From Natronorubrum bangense (GTDB lineage Archaea > Halobacteriota > Halobacteria > Halobacteriales > Natrialbaceae): a stretch of 64,000 bases of DNA. The stretch is from positions 2,666,001 to 2,730,000 of the forward strand of contig NZ_CP031305.1 in NCBI RefSeq assembly GCF_004799645.1. Direction: 5' to 3'. Below, one piece after another: positions 26,579-35,462 of this stretch. The notes beneath the pieces were generated by a model. The model was not told where the DNA came from. It ran no database searches and saw only the letters and a list, made by a program, of their open reading frames with translations. Positions within the stretch are counted from its first letter, which is position 1; each line of letters starts with the position of its first letter. The position numbers and the translations under genes were made by a program.

Positions 26579-27591
26579 TCGGCCACCGAAAACGTGAGCC
26601 CGTCGTGGCAGTCGTAATCCTGCAACTCGACGTCCTCGTAGGCGAGGTCGTCGATCGTCGCGTCACCGATCTCGAGCGTTGGGCGCTCGAGTGGCTCTCG
26701 AGACAGTTGCTCGAGCAGACCGGGGACGTGATCGAGTCGCTCGTCACCCTCGGCTTCGGCTGGCGCGTTGGCCTCGAGCCACTCGCGGACGGCGAGATAA
26801 TCCTCGCGCTCGTCGACGTCGGCCAGACGAGACTGCAGCGCCTCGAGGTTGTCGGCATACCACTCCCCGCGCGCGCCGCGGCCGCAGTAGATGTGGGCGT
26901 CGACGACCGTGTGGGCGAAGGTTCCGGGTTCGAAGCCCGTCTGCTGGGCGACGACTTTCGTCAGGAGTGCGTAGGCCGCGATGTTGAACGGGATTCCCAG
27001 CGCAGTATCGCCGGAGCGCTGAGTGAGATGGCAGTTCAGCCGGTCGCCCTGAACGTTGAAGACGAACGAGTAGTGACACGGTGGCAGTGTCGAGACGGCC
27101 GCGTTCGCGGGATGCCAGGCGTTGACGACGAGTCGACGCGAGTTCGGGCTGTCAGAAAGGGTGTCGACGACGTACTGGAGCTGGTCGAACGTCTTCCGCC
27201 CGTCTGCCTCTTCGGTGACCCAGCGGTGTGCCTCGTCGGGCCACGTTTCACCCTCGAGTTGCGCGTCGCCGTCGGGAATCGGATACCGTCGCCAGAACCG
27301 GCCGTAGGCGGTGTCGAGTCGCCCCTCCTCGTCGGCCCACGCGTCCCAGATCTTGGTCTCTTCGCGGAGGTTTTTCACGTGTTCCTCGCCGGAGAGATAC
27401 CAGCACACCTCGTGCAGCATTGAGTTCCAGCGGTAGCCGTCCATCTGTTTGGTCGTCAGCAGGGGGTACCCCTCCTGGAGGTCGACCTCGTAGTGCTCGC
27501 TGAACGACGAAATCGTGTCGACGCCGGTCCGATTTGGCTTGTAGGTGCCATCGGACAGGACCGTGTCGACTAACTCGAGGTACTGTTGCAT
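26575..27591 (-). CDS. thyA: Thymidylate synthase
   Basis: 338 aa. It converts dUMP and 5,10-methylene-THF to dTMP and DHF, feeding the adjacent folA. The catalytic Cys is Cys 172 in TLPPCHYSFVFNVQ. The dUMP/folate site LNCHLTQRSGDTALGIPFNIAAYALL is intact. The N-terminal Arg of YKPNRTGV binds phosphate. It is longer than the E. coli enzyme because of a haloarchaeal insertion after about residue 75 (EETKIWDAWADEEG). The ATG at 27591 matches the family N-terminus; in-frame codons upstream are not conserved. Confidence 0.96.
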   Translation of the reverse strand: MQQYLELVDTVLSDGTYKPNRTGVDTISSFSEHYEVDLQEGYPLLTTKQMDGYRWNSMLHEVCWYLSGEEHVKNLREETKIWDAWADEEGRLDTAYGRFWRRYPIPDGDAQLEGETWPDEAHRWVTEEADGRKTFDQLQYVVDTLSDSPNSRRLVVNAWHPANAAVSTLPPCHYSFVFNVQGDRLNCHLTQRSGDTALGIPFNIAAYALLTKVVAQQTGFEPGTFAHTVVDAHIYCGRGARGEWYADNLEALQSRLADVDEREDYLAVREWLEANAPAEAEGDERLDHVPGLLEQLSREPLERPTLEIGDATIDDLAYEDVELQDYDCHDGLTFSVAE

Positions 27592-27777
27592 TGTCGCTGC
27601 ATTCGTATTCCGCAACTAAAACCCACCAGTCTTAACGTTTCAATCTGCCTTCGTATCGACCGGTCCTACTTTCATCACGCTGTCCAGACCGTCTTTGACC
27701 CTTGCGCCTCCCGACGACGAGTACGGCAGGGATCGACGAACCCCGCCGCGTAATTCGTTCGCTCGGCCGCGTTCGGG

Positions 27778-28089
27778 TCAGGTTGTGGCTGTGTCTCGCA
27801 GCCGCCATACGTCGAACAGACCGCGGAAGAACAGCACAAAAAATCCGACCAACAACAGGACGGCGAGATTGGCTCCGACGAGGCGAGGAACGGCGACGAG
27901 CGTTCCGTCCCGAAGAGCGATGACGAGCCGAACCCCCGCCCAGCAGCAAAACGCGGCAGCGATGTACTGCCAGCTACGGTTCGTCTCGGTGATCTCTCGA
28001 AGGGTCACGAGGAGAGCCAGACCGAACAGCGGGATGGTGAGATTGACGACGTTCGAAACCCCGCCGAACCACTCGAGCATCGGCATCAA
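27778..28089 (-). CDS. Small integral membrane protein, hypothetical
   Basis: 103 aa with three hydrophobic segments (VVNLTIPLFGLALLVTL, WQYIAAAFCCWAGVRLVIAL, LVGANLAVLLLVGFFVLFF). The topology is simple and there are no catalytic motifs. The start could also be the ATG 3 codons later. It lies downstream of the CPBP protease gene on the same strand, 42 bp away, so the two may be co-transcribed. Function unknown. Confidence 0.6.
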   Translation of the reverse strand: MMPMLEWFGGVSNVVNLTIPLFGLALLVTLREITETNRSWQYIAAAFCCWAGVRLVIALRDGTLVAVPRLVGANLAVLLLVGFFVLFFRGLFDVWRLRDTATT

Positions 28090-28131
28090 CTGATCGTTCC
28101 ACCATCAGTACTCTTCTGACATCTCGAGTGC

Positions 28132-29160
28132 TCACCCGTCCGGATCAGCGTCGAAATCGGCGTCGGCGGGGAACACTCGCTCGGTGATCGAGAGATCGCC
28201 ATACGTCGCGTACACCCAGACACAGACCAGCACAACGCCGAGGAGCAACCTGACGGTCCACAGCTCGACGCTCACGAGGAGCGACGGGGTTCCGACCCAC
28301 TCGGCGACGACGACCGACGGCAGCGTTAGTTCGGGATCAGCGGCGAGCGGTTGCTGCTCGAGGCTGAGGGCGGCGATGCCGCCGAAGTGGACGCCGATCG
28401 GCAACCCCAGTCGACCGGTGAGGACGTAGGCCGTTGCGAACAGAATCCCGCCGATCGCGCTCGTAACGATGGCCGCGAGACCGCCGCCGAGAACGTGGAG
28501 CGCACCGAACACGGGGAGGCTGACCGCGACCGCGACGACGACCGTCGCGCCGATCGATCGCGAGCCGAAGCGAGCGTACAGTCCCGCAGCCGCGTTCGGG
28601 ATGAGGATCGCGCGAAAAACTACTTCTTCGAACACGTTGTTGACGAGGAGAAATACCAGCACCACTACGAGGACGAGCCCACCAAGCGCCGCTGAGTCGA
28701 CGCCGACACCCGTCACCGATACGCTGAGCGTTAGATCTCCTCGAGCAGCCTGGTACCCGACCGCTCCTGCACTGGCGGCGACGCCAATGAGGATGCCCGC
28801 GGCGAAGTCGGCGATCCACCCGCGGGAGCGGGCGAAGCCGTAACTCGAGACGGGTCGGTGGTCGAGCCGCGAGGCGACGAGCAATCCCGCAACCGCCGAG
28901 AGCGCGATCGTGATCGACAACCCAATAAAAAAGCCCGCTGTCGCGACGACTGCCGAGGTTTCGCCCGTCTTCATCCAGGTCTCGAGAACCGATGTGACGA
29001 CGGTCTCGAGCAATGCGTGACCGGTAACGTAGAGCGCGATGGCGACGATGAGCGGGGCGAGTACTCGCCACGTCGCGCGCAGGCGGGTATCGCTCGAGCC
29101 GTACAGAAGCGTGTCGCTGGCGGATCGATTCGATTCCCTGTCGACAGTCGATTCAGCCAT
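28132..29160 (-). CDS. CPBP-family intramembrane metalloprotease (first copy)
   Basis: 342 aa with about eight membrane segments. The protease motif EEVVFRAIL (EExxxR) in VNNVFEEVVFRAIL and a later His region (FGALHVLGGGLAA) are the CPBP/Abi hallmarks. A second His stands in GVHFGGIAAL. It is likely to process membrane-embedded proteins. Haloarchaeal copies are numerous and their substrates unknown. The start is at the ATG at 29160 (MAESTVDRES), giving a short cytoplasmic N-terminus. A second CPBP gene lies 5 kb away. Confidence 0.88.
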   Translation of the reverse strand: MAESTVDRESNRSASDTLLYGSSDTRLRATWRVLAPLIVAIALYVTGHALLETVVTSVLETWMKTGETSAVVATAGFFIGLSITIALSAVAGLLVASRLDHRPVSSYGFARSRGWIADFAAGILIGVAASAGAVGYQAARGDLTLSVSVTGVGVDSAALGGLVLVVVLVFLLVNNVFEEVVFRAILIPNAAAGLYARFGSRSIGATVVVAVAVSLPVFGALHVLGGGLAAIVTSAIGGILFATAYVLTGRLGLPIGVHFGGIAALSLEQQPLAADPELTLPSVVVAEWVGTPSLLVSVELWTVRLLLGVVLVCVWVYATYGDLSITERVFPADADFDADPDG

Positions 29161-29298
29161 GGGTACGAATACCAGATTAACTGCCAAAGACCGTCCATCG
29201 CGGCTTCAGAAGGTGAATCAACGCTTACGAATCCGCTCCGTCTCCGTCAGTCTTGTCGGCGAAGTCAGCCAACGCGGCCGCCACGGCCTCGAGTGCAA

Positions 29299-29601
29299 TC
29301 ACGGTTCCATCGTGATTGCATAGAGGATACAGCAAAACGCGAAGACGTTCGTGACCTGGTAGGTGGTCACGATCCAGAACTGCGAAATCTCGACGAGTCG
29401 CGTGACGACCGTCATCGCGAGTTCGGGGACGATGATCGCGGCGAATCCGAGCGCGAGGAATAACATCGGTCGGCTCTGATTCCGTCGATAGCCCTGAAAC
29501 GCGAGGTAAATGATGGCGAGACCGAGAATGGTCAAGATGATAAAGAGGCTTCCCTGTACGATCGCTTCGATGGACGGGTCGATAGTTGGGATCATGCTCA
29601 C
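29299..29601 (-). CDS. DUF7521 small membrane protein
   Basis: 100 aa with three membrane segments (SLFIILTILGLAIIYLAF, PMLFLALGFAAIIVPELAM, FWIVTTYQVTNVFAFCCIL). The pattern GYRRNQSRPMLFLALGF is typical of haloarchaeal DUF7521 proteins, which are commonly encoded with a winged-helix regulator. Its start overlaps the stop of the regulator by 4 bp (ATGA), so the two are translationally coupled. Function unknown. Confidence 0.75.
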   Translation of the reverse strand: MSMIPTIDPSIEAIVQGSLFIILTILGLAIIYLAFQGYRRNQSRPMLFLALGFAAIIVPELAMTVVTRLVEISQFWIVTTYQVTNVFAFCCILYAITMEP

Positions 29602-29948
29602 ATCTCCTCTATTAGTCTGGTGAATCGGTCGGCGGCCGTGTCCGTGCGTTCGATACTCAGCTCGAATCCGTCGTCGGTGAGATCGACGGTCAGGCGACGC
29701 ACGTTCGTCCGGTACACCTTGTAGTGGTTTCCGTCGCGCTCTGGCACCGTCGATGCCACGACGAGGTCGTGCTCGCGAAGCGTCTCGAGGCGCCGGTAGA
29801 TCGTCACCGTCGAGACGTCACACCGGTCGGCGAGGGCGTTCGCCGACAGCGATTCCGTGCGGGCGTGAACAAGGATGGAACGGGCGACGGAATCTTCTAG
29901 AACGCCTCCGATCGTTTCGACATCGCAGTCCTCGCCCATAGTTGACAC
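29598..29948 (-). CDS. ArsR-type winged-helix transcriptional regulator
   Basis: 116 aa. A wHTH covers residues about 15-80 (SILVHARTESLSANALADRCDVSTVTIYRRLETLREHDLVVAS) with a following beta-wing (ERDGNHYKVYRTNVRRL). The C-terminal FTRLIEEM may assist dimerisation. It is the first gene of a two-gene unit with the DUF7521 membrane protein and could control that pair. The start could be at 29948 or the ATG three codons later (29939). Confidence 0.85.
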   Translation of the reverse strand: MSTMGEDCDVETIGGVLEDSVARSILVHARTESLSANALADRCDVSTVTIYRRLETLREHDLVVASTVPERDGNHYKVYRTNVRRLTVDLTDDGFELSIERTDTAADRFTRLIEEM

Positions 29949-30053
29949 ATCGTTTGCGTGTTCGTAAGGTAAAACCCGCAGCTTCAGGATTTGAAGTCGC
30001 GAACGTCAGTAACGAATTCGGCTCGCATCGGAACCCAGCACTTGGAACCAGGG

Positions 30054-31517
30054 TCACTCCGCACTCGGATACGCCAGTCGCCAGAGTCCCCACGCCGGAA
30101 CCAGCGCGAACGGAAGGATGTACACGCCCTGAATGACTGTCCCGACCGACGGCGTGGCCGCGACCGCTAGCACGAACCCGAAGACGGCACACCCGGCGAG
30201 GGCGACCGCAGCCCCAGCCAGCCGTCGGTCGATCGGTTCCAATTCCGTCGATCGAACGAGCAAATCGAACGTCGTTGCGAACGCCTCGCCGTCTGAGACA
30301 GGCCCGAGATCGCGTTCGAACTCGTCGTCGCCCCAACCGATCGTCGCGGCGAACGTCCGGGTGTTGAGCAGGTGATCCGGAAGATTATCGCGGACGACCG
30401 TGACGTCCCGAACCTCGTGGAGTGGGACCGACCACTGCGGTTCGTCGACCCACGTATCGTACGCGACGAGTCGGTCCTCGTCCCGGTCGTCGTCCTCGTA
30501 CCGCCGATACTCGAGCGGGCCGTATCTGAGGACGAACTTCAGAAACTCCACTGCGGGTTGCAACAGGAGCAAAGAGCCGAACGCGACAGCAGTCGCGACC
30601 ACGACGGATAAGGGCGTGCCGTCGCCGGTAAAAACTGCGAGCAGGACGACCCACGAGATGACGATCCAGGGTGCGAAAAAGAGGCTCCTGAACAGCGTGT
30701 GCTGGACGGCAGTGTAGCGCACGGCGGTGTTGTCGGTCGAAAACCGAGCGGTGGGCTCGCCGTCGGGGACGATCGGCGGCTCCGTTGGCTCCGTCGGATC
30801 GTCGGGGCCGGCGAGCCAGCCGAGAATGCGGTTCGGGCCGCCGTCCCTGTGGGCGGCGCGAAAAGAAGCCCACTCGACGAGTACCTTGGCGGCGACGAAG
30901 CCGACGAGCAGCGCCACTCCGCTGACGTCCTCCGGTATCGTGACCACCATGAGGACGAACACGACGAAAAGCGTCTGTCCGACGTGTGTTTCGGCGACCT
31001 CGTAGGCGGAGACCGTCTCGTAGCGGCCGCCACGAATATAGTCGAACCAGCCGTCAGCCGCGCTGGCGGCCACCAGCGCGAGGATGCTCACCAAAACCTC
31101 GGGTCGCGTGAGGACGTCCGCGACGGGAATCGCTGTCGCGAGGATGCTCCCGACGGCGACTGCGACCCACGCGAACCCGGTGAAGACGGTGCTAACGAAC
31201 GGGACGTTCCGCGGATAGATCGGCGGAAGCCACGAAACCAGTTGCGCGCTGCCGCGTCGCTCCTTCAGTTCGTCCGCGACGGTCGGGTCCTTGTGGTCGT
31301 TCTCGTCCGTTTCGACTTTCGACGGCTGCTGGGCGAACAGCGCCTTTACCGCTGCCAGTGGGAACGACAGGAACACCTCGAGTGCGTAGACCATCGCCAG
31401 CGTCGCCGCGTCCCACCCGAACGCGAGGACGCCCACGAGCGGAAGCAGGTTCGCAAGCAGAATCGGGACGAACCCCGCCCGGGGATGGGTGGACTCGAGG
31501 GTGGATGGTGCACTCAT
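30054..31517 (-). CDS. DUF6498-type multispanning membrane protein
   Basis: 487 aa with seven or more membrane segments in two blocks (VPILLANLLPLVGVLAFGW, ALVAASAADGWFDYIRGG, VFVLMVVTIPEDVSGVALLVGFVAAKVLV, PWIVISWVVLLAVFTG, GAAVALAGCAVFGFVLAV). A cytoplasmic loop before the last helices (QWSVPLHEVRDVTVVRDNLPDHLLNTRTFAATIGWGDDE) resembles a small PH-like/bPH domain. There are no catalytic motifs. Function unknown. It is monocistronic, downstream of and convergent with nothing obvious. Confidence 0.7.
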   Translation of the reverse strand: MSAPSTLESTHPRAGFVPILLANLLPLVGVLAFGWDAATLAMVYALEVFLSFPLAAVKALFAQQPSKVETDENDHKDPTVADELKERRGSAQLVSWLPPIYPRNVPFVSTVFTGFAWVAVAVGSILATAIPVADVLTRPEVLVSILALVAASAADGWFDYIRGGRYETVSAYEVAETHVGQTLFVVFVLMVVTIPEDVSGVALLVGFVAAKVLVEWASFRAAHRDGGPNRILGWLAGPDDPTEPTEPPIVPDGEPTARFSTDNTAVRYTAVQHTLFRSLFFAPWIVISWVVLLAVFTGDGTPLSVVVATAVAFGSLLLLQPAVEFLKFVLRYGPLEYRRYEDDDRDEDRLVAYDTWVDEPQWSVPLHEVRDVTVVRDNLPDHLLNTRTFAATIGWGDDEFERDLGPVSDGEAFATTFDLLVRSTELEPIDRRLAGAAVALAGCAVFGFVLAVAATPSVGTVIQGVYILPFALVPAWGLWRLAYPSAE

Positions 31518-31748
31518 CGCCTGTAGCCGTCGCCATCGTCGTCGAGTTTGATAACTTTTCTGAACTGTTTATCGGCCTCAGACGACGATTTCGATGGCCC
31601 GACTCTCGAGCACGTCGGGGGGAATCTGGTTTACCTGCGCGAGAATATGCCGAGACCGGCTGTCGACTGGCCGGCGATCGGCACGCGTTCGTACTCGAGT
31701 TCCGCAAGCGGTTCGAGCGAGAGTGGTTCGGCAAGGTGTAGCGACTGG

Positions 31749-32573
31749 CTACTCCGAAGCCGATGTCGTGTCGGGACAGGCCGCAGCCTCGAGCCCATCT
31801 TCGAGCGACGCTGGCTCGCCCTCGAGTCGGTACGTGAAAGTGTACGCGGCACTGCCGCCGGAGCCGTGAACGACCGCGACGGTACCGGTGCGTTCGTCGC
31901 CGTTGCAGTCCGCGGCGTCGATCCCGTCGGGAAATGCGAACGGGGCGTACGTCGTCTCGAACACTCTCGTTTCCTCCGGCGGGATGACGAGATCGGTTCT
32001 GAATTCGGACAGCGGTCGATTCGCGGCGGCGCCGACGACACCCGGACCGAGAACGGACGAGTGATCGAACGAGTCGCTCTGGGGATCGAGCGTCGGGTTC
32101 GGAACGTCGCCGTAGATACCGACGAATCCGACGAGCACCGGGGCCGACGTCTGACTCTCAATCTCGAGACGCGCGCGGCCGTCCGGAAGCGCCTCGACGG
32201 TGTGGACGTACGCGTGAACCGGCTGTCCGACACCCAGTCGTGCCGACCCTCGGTCTGTTTCGGCGTTCACACGAAGCGAATGCGAGACGCGCGACTCGAG
32301 GCGGTCGGGAAAGACGACCGGGAACCGGACGGAATCGCCAGGGTGGTCGACGGTTTCGTACTCCTCGTCGATGCTCGAGTCGGCGAGCATCGCTTGATTC
32401 ACATCGACATCGTCGTGGAACTCGACGACGAGGTCACGGTCCTCGTACCGGTAGCCGTCGAACACTTCGTTCGAATCTAGCCGTGTCGTCGAAAACGGAA
32501 CCGATTCAGCACAGTCAGCAGAAAGCAGGATTCCGCCGGTCGCAAGGGTCTGGAGAAACGAGCGGCGTTGCAT
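31749..32573 (-). CDS. Tat-exported hypothetical protein
   Basis: 274 aa. The ATG at 32573 gives a twin-arginine signal (MQRRSFLQTLATGGILLSADCAES). A Cys at 21 follows SAD, which is a poor lipobox, so secretion rather than lipidation is more likely. The mature part is beta-rich (VFDGYRYEDRDLVVEFHDDV, SVRFPVVFPDRLESRVSHSLRV, VTRVFETTYAPFAFPDG). It is divergent from purD, 140 bp apart. Function unknown. The ORF is open further upstream but lacks coding features there. Confidence 0.72.
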   Translation of the reverse strand: MQRRSFLQTLATGGILLSADCAESVPFSTTRLDSNEVFDGYRYEDRDLVVEFHDDVDVNQAMLADSSIDEEYETVDHPGDSVRFPVVFPDRLESRVSHSLRVNAETDRGSARLGVGQPVHAYVHTVEALPDGRARLEIESQTSAPVLVGFVGIYGDVPNPTLDPQSDSFDHSSVLGPGVVGAAANRPLSEFRTDLVIPPEETRVFETTYAPFAFPDGIDAADCNGDERTGTVAVVHGSGGSAAYTFTYRLEGEPASLEDGLEAAACPDTTSASE

Positions 32574-32713
32574 ATTTCGAAAATTGACAGTCGGAAGACG
32601 TGTACGTTCCGGTAACACGATCGGAAGACAGATCGTCGGAGTACACACGGCCGTGCATACTTTCACTCGAGGAAAGAGCAACGCTTACAGGTTCGTGCGT
32701 TCCGCTATCGACC

Positions 32714-34057
32714 ATGCGAGAGAACGTACTCCTGATCGGCGGCGGTGGCCGCGAACACGCCATCGCTCGCGCACTCGAGGATAGTGAGGCCGACCTCTAT
32801 GCCTGTGCCGGCAACAAAAACCCGGGCATCGCCCGGATCGCGGCCGGATTTGAGACGCTCGAAACGACCGATCCGGACGCAGTCGTCGACTACGCCGAAG
32901 ACGTCGAGGCGACGATTGCCGTCGTCGGCCCCGAGGCACCGCTCGACGCCGGCGTCGCAGACGCACTCGAGGACGCGGGCATCTACGCGTTCGGGCCGAA
33001 AGCCGACGACGCCCGCATCGAGACGGACAAGGCGTTCCAGCGCCGCTTCATGGCCGAAAACGACATCCCCGGCTGTCCGGACTTCGAGACGTTCGACGAC
33101 ATGGACGCGGCCTGTGACTTTATCGACGAGTACGACGGCGACCTCGCGATCAAACCCGCCGGCCTCACGGGCGGTAAAGGCGTCAAGGTCATCGGCGATC
33201 AGGTCACCCCCGAGGAGGGCAAGGAGTACATCCGCGACTCCGATTACGACCGGATCGTCCTCGAGGAACGCCTGATCGGCGAGGAAGTGACGATTCAAGC
33301 CTTCGTCGCCAACGGCGCGTTCGAGACGGCCCCCGCAGTCCAGGACCACAAACGCGCCTACGAGGGCGACGAGGGACCGAACACGGGTGGCATGGGCAGC
33401 TACTCCGACGCAACCCCGTCCCTGCCCTTCATGACCGACGAGGACTACGAGGAGGCCGTCTCGATCATCGAAGCCACCGTCGACGCCTTAGACGATTACC
33501 GCGGCATCCTCTACGGTCAGTTCATGCTCACGAGCGAGGGCCCGAAGGTCATCGAGTTCAACGCCCGCTTTGGCGACCCCGAAGCGATGAACACGCTGCC
33601 CGTCCTCGAGACGGACTTTATCGACGTGCTCACGGCTGCGCGTGACGGCGAGGCCCCGCCGGAGCTCGAGTTTGCCGAGCAAGCGACGGTCTGCAAGTAC
33701 GCCGTGCCCGAGGGCTACCCGACGGACCCCAAAGCTGGTGCGAAAGTGCAGGTCGATGAGGAGAGCGCGGGTGACGCCCTGCTCTACTACGCCAGCGTCG
33801 AAGAGCGGAGCTCTTCGGGCAATCAGAACTCGAAGAGTTCTGATGACGTCGACGAGCGCGACGACGGCATTTATACGACGACCTCCCGCTCGTTCGCCGT
33901 CGTCGGTGTCGCTGACTCGATCAGCGAAGCCGAGGCGATCGCCGAGGACGCACTCGCCGTCGCCGGCGATGAGGGGCTGCACATGCGCCACGACATCGGC
34001 AAAGCCGACCTCGTTCAGCGCCGGATCGACCACATGAACGAGCTTCGCGGCGAGTAA
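32714..34057 (+). CDS. purD: Phosphoribosylamine--glycine ligase
   Basis: 447 aa. PurD joins glycine to 5-phosphoribosylamine with ATP in purine synthesis. The Rossmann start ENVLLIGGGGREHAIARALE, the ATP-grasp FMAENDIPGCPDFETF, IKPAGLTGGKGVKVIGD and DPEAMNTLPVLETDFIDVL are all present. The segment between residues 362 and 380 (ERSSSGNQNSKSSDDVDERD) is an insertion carrying two perfect hairpins in its DNA and is absent from typical PurD. The TATA-like CTTACAG (32684-32690) is about 26 bp before the ATG, suggesting a leaderless transcript. Confidence 0.95.
   Translation: MRENVLLIGGGGREHAIARALEDSEADLYACAGNKNPGIARIAAGFETLETTDPDAVVDYAEDVEATIAVVGPEAPLDAGVADALEDAGIYAFGPKADDARIETDKAFQRRFMAENDIPGCPDFETFDDMDAACDFIDEYDGDLAIKPAGLTGGKGVKVIGDQVTPEEGKEYIRDSDYDRIVLEERLIGEEVTIQAFVANGAFETAPAVQDHKRAYEGDEGPNTGGMGSYSDATPSLPFMTDEDYEEAVSIIEATVDALDDYRGILYGQFMLTSEGPKVIEFNARFGDPEAMNTLPVLETDFIDVLTAARDGEAPPELEFAEQATVCKYAVPEGYPTDPKAGAKVQVDEESAGDALLYYASVEERSSSGNQNSKSSDDVDERDDGIYTTTSRSFAVVGVADSISEAEAIAEDALAVAGDEGLHMRHDIGKADLVQRRIDHMNELRGE
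33800..33844 (+). repeat. Two tandem hairpins inserted in frame in purD
   Basis: The first hairpin is GAAGAGC (33800-33806), loop gga, GCTCTTC (33810-33816). The second is ATCAGAACTC (33822-33831), loop gaa, GAGTTCTGAT (33835-33844), with perfect 10-bp arms. Together they encode the low-complexity insertion in PurD without breaking the frame. Confidence 0.75.
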
Positions 34058-34144
34058 CGGCTGCAGCTTCGGTTTGCAGGACCTGTTCCCAGTGTGTGAG
34101 AGCGAACGCACGTTTTCATCGATGCGACGAGACAGCGGTGTCGT

Positions 34145-35047
34145 ATGGTCTCCACGGAAGGACCGACGGTCCGAACACGAGTGCAACGGACCATCGAGCG
34201 CTCGCAGCCGTGGGCCTTTCCGACGCTGTATCTGGGCTGGGCGTACTTGTTCTGGCTCCCAATCGTCGCCTCCGGCGAGTCGGTCTGGTCGCTCCCGAAC
34301 GTCGGCCTGTTCCTCGTCGGCGGGCTGAGCCCGCTGCTCGCAGGACTTGGCCTGCTGTGGCTCGAGGACGGCCGTGCAGGCCTCGCTGCGCTCCGACGGC
34401 GGCTGATCGACCGCGATCGTATCGCGCCCCGCTGGTGGCTGGTGATCGGCTGCTTCTATCCGGCGTTCAATCTAGCCGTCGCCGGCGTCGCGTTCGTGAT
34501 GGGGGTCTCGTCGCCGCTCGAGGTCATCACAGTCAGTCGACTGTTCGATCCGACAGCGGTCGTCCTGCTCGTTGCCGTTGCGCTCGTGTTCCCGGCGATC
34601 GAGGAGATCGGCCTTCGTGGCTACTGGTTCGATCAGCTACAGGCGCGCTGGAGCGCACTGGTGGCAAGTCTGGTTCTCGGGAGCGTGTGGGCGGCGTGGC
34701 ACGTGCCGCTCGTCTACATGGCTGGCTACTTCGAGGGGACGACCTTCGATCCTGAGCTGTGGTGGTGGCTCCCGAGTATCGTCCTCACCGCGATCATCGG
34801 CACGTGGGTCTACAACAACACGGAGCGGAGCGTCCTCGCCGTGATCGGACTTCACTTCGCCGGCAATCTCACCGGCGAGACGCTCGGCTTCAGTCCGGAG
34901 CTGTATCCGTACGCCCATCTCGGGACGCTCCTCGTGGTGGTTGTGCTGGTGGTCGGGTGGAGCCCAGCATCGCTTCGTGGCTGGGGACAGCCGCGTCCCG
35001 TTGCGACGGACGCGTCGACCGGTCGTTCTCGTGCTCACTCCAAGTGA
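34145..35047 (+). CDS. CPBP-family intramembrane metalloprotease (second copy)
   Basis: 300 aa with about eight membrane segments. The motif [14 protein letters not shown] is the EExxxR site. Downstream [11 protein letters not shown] and [10 protein letters not shown] supply the two His. This is a canonical CPBP/Abi membrane protease. Its substrate is unknown; the family includes CAAX-processing and immunity proteins. Its end overlaps the convergent gene at 35035 by 13 bp. The start is the ATG at 34145. Confidence 0.9.
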   Translation: MVSTEGPTVRTRVQRTIERSQPWAFPTLYLGWAYLFWLPIVASGESVWSLPNVGLFLVGGLSPLLAGLGLLWLEDGRAGLAALRRRLIDRDRIAPRWWLVIGCFYPAFNLAVAGVAFVMGVSSPLEVITVSRLFDPTAVVLLVAVALVFPAIEEIGLRGYWFDQLQARWSALVASLVLGSVWAAWHVPLVYMAGYFEGTTFDPELWWWLPSIVLTAIIGTWVYNNTERSVLAVIGLHFAGNLTGETLGFSPELYPYAHLGTLLVVVVLVVGWSPASLRGWGQPRPVATDASTGRSRAHSK

Positions 35048-35406
35048 TCCGAAGCGCTCGAGTCGTCTGTCTCGCCCGTGAACTCATCCGTTACCTCGCC
35101 CACCGACGACGAGACATCGGTTTCGTCGACGGCCGAGCGCAGCTGCTCCTCGTCGATCACGTCGTCGAGTGTCTGAACGTCTGTCACCGCCTCCAGCCCC
35201 TCTTGTTCGACCGCGTCCGTGAGCGACTCGGTATCGATGGCTGACTCGAGCGTGTCTTCGTCGGCGTTCGTCGCCGACCGAAGCGCTCGCCGGACGGCGA
35301 CGTACCCTGCCAGTGCGACTCCACCTGATGCAATCGCGCCCGGAACGCCGTAGCGTTTGTAACCAAACGTCACCGCTTTCTCGCCGAGCGAAAGTGCCCC
35401 AATCAT
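35035..35406 (-). CDS. Small acidic protein with one membrane segment
   Basis: 123 aa. A hydrophobic segment near the N-terminus ([18 protein letters not shown]) is followed by a long acidic, probably disordered tail ([41 protein letters not shown]). The gene overlaps the 3' end of the CPBP gene tail to tail. Function unknown; the composition is that of a genuine haloarchaeal protein. Confidence 0.6.
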   Translation of the reverse strand: MIGALSLGEKAVTFGYKRYGVPGAIASGGVALAGYVAVRRALRSATNADEDTLESAIDTESLTDAVEQEGLEAVTDVQTLDDVIDEEQLRSAVDETDVSSSVGEVTDEFTGETDDSSASDHLE

Positions 35407-35462
35407 CGTCTCTTGATTTGGCTCGGCCGGGAAAAGAGGATGGGGCTTTCGTACGACGACAG

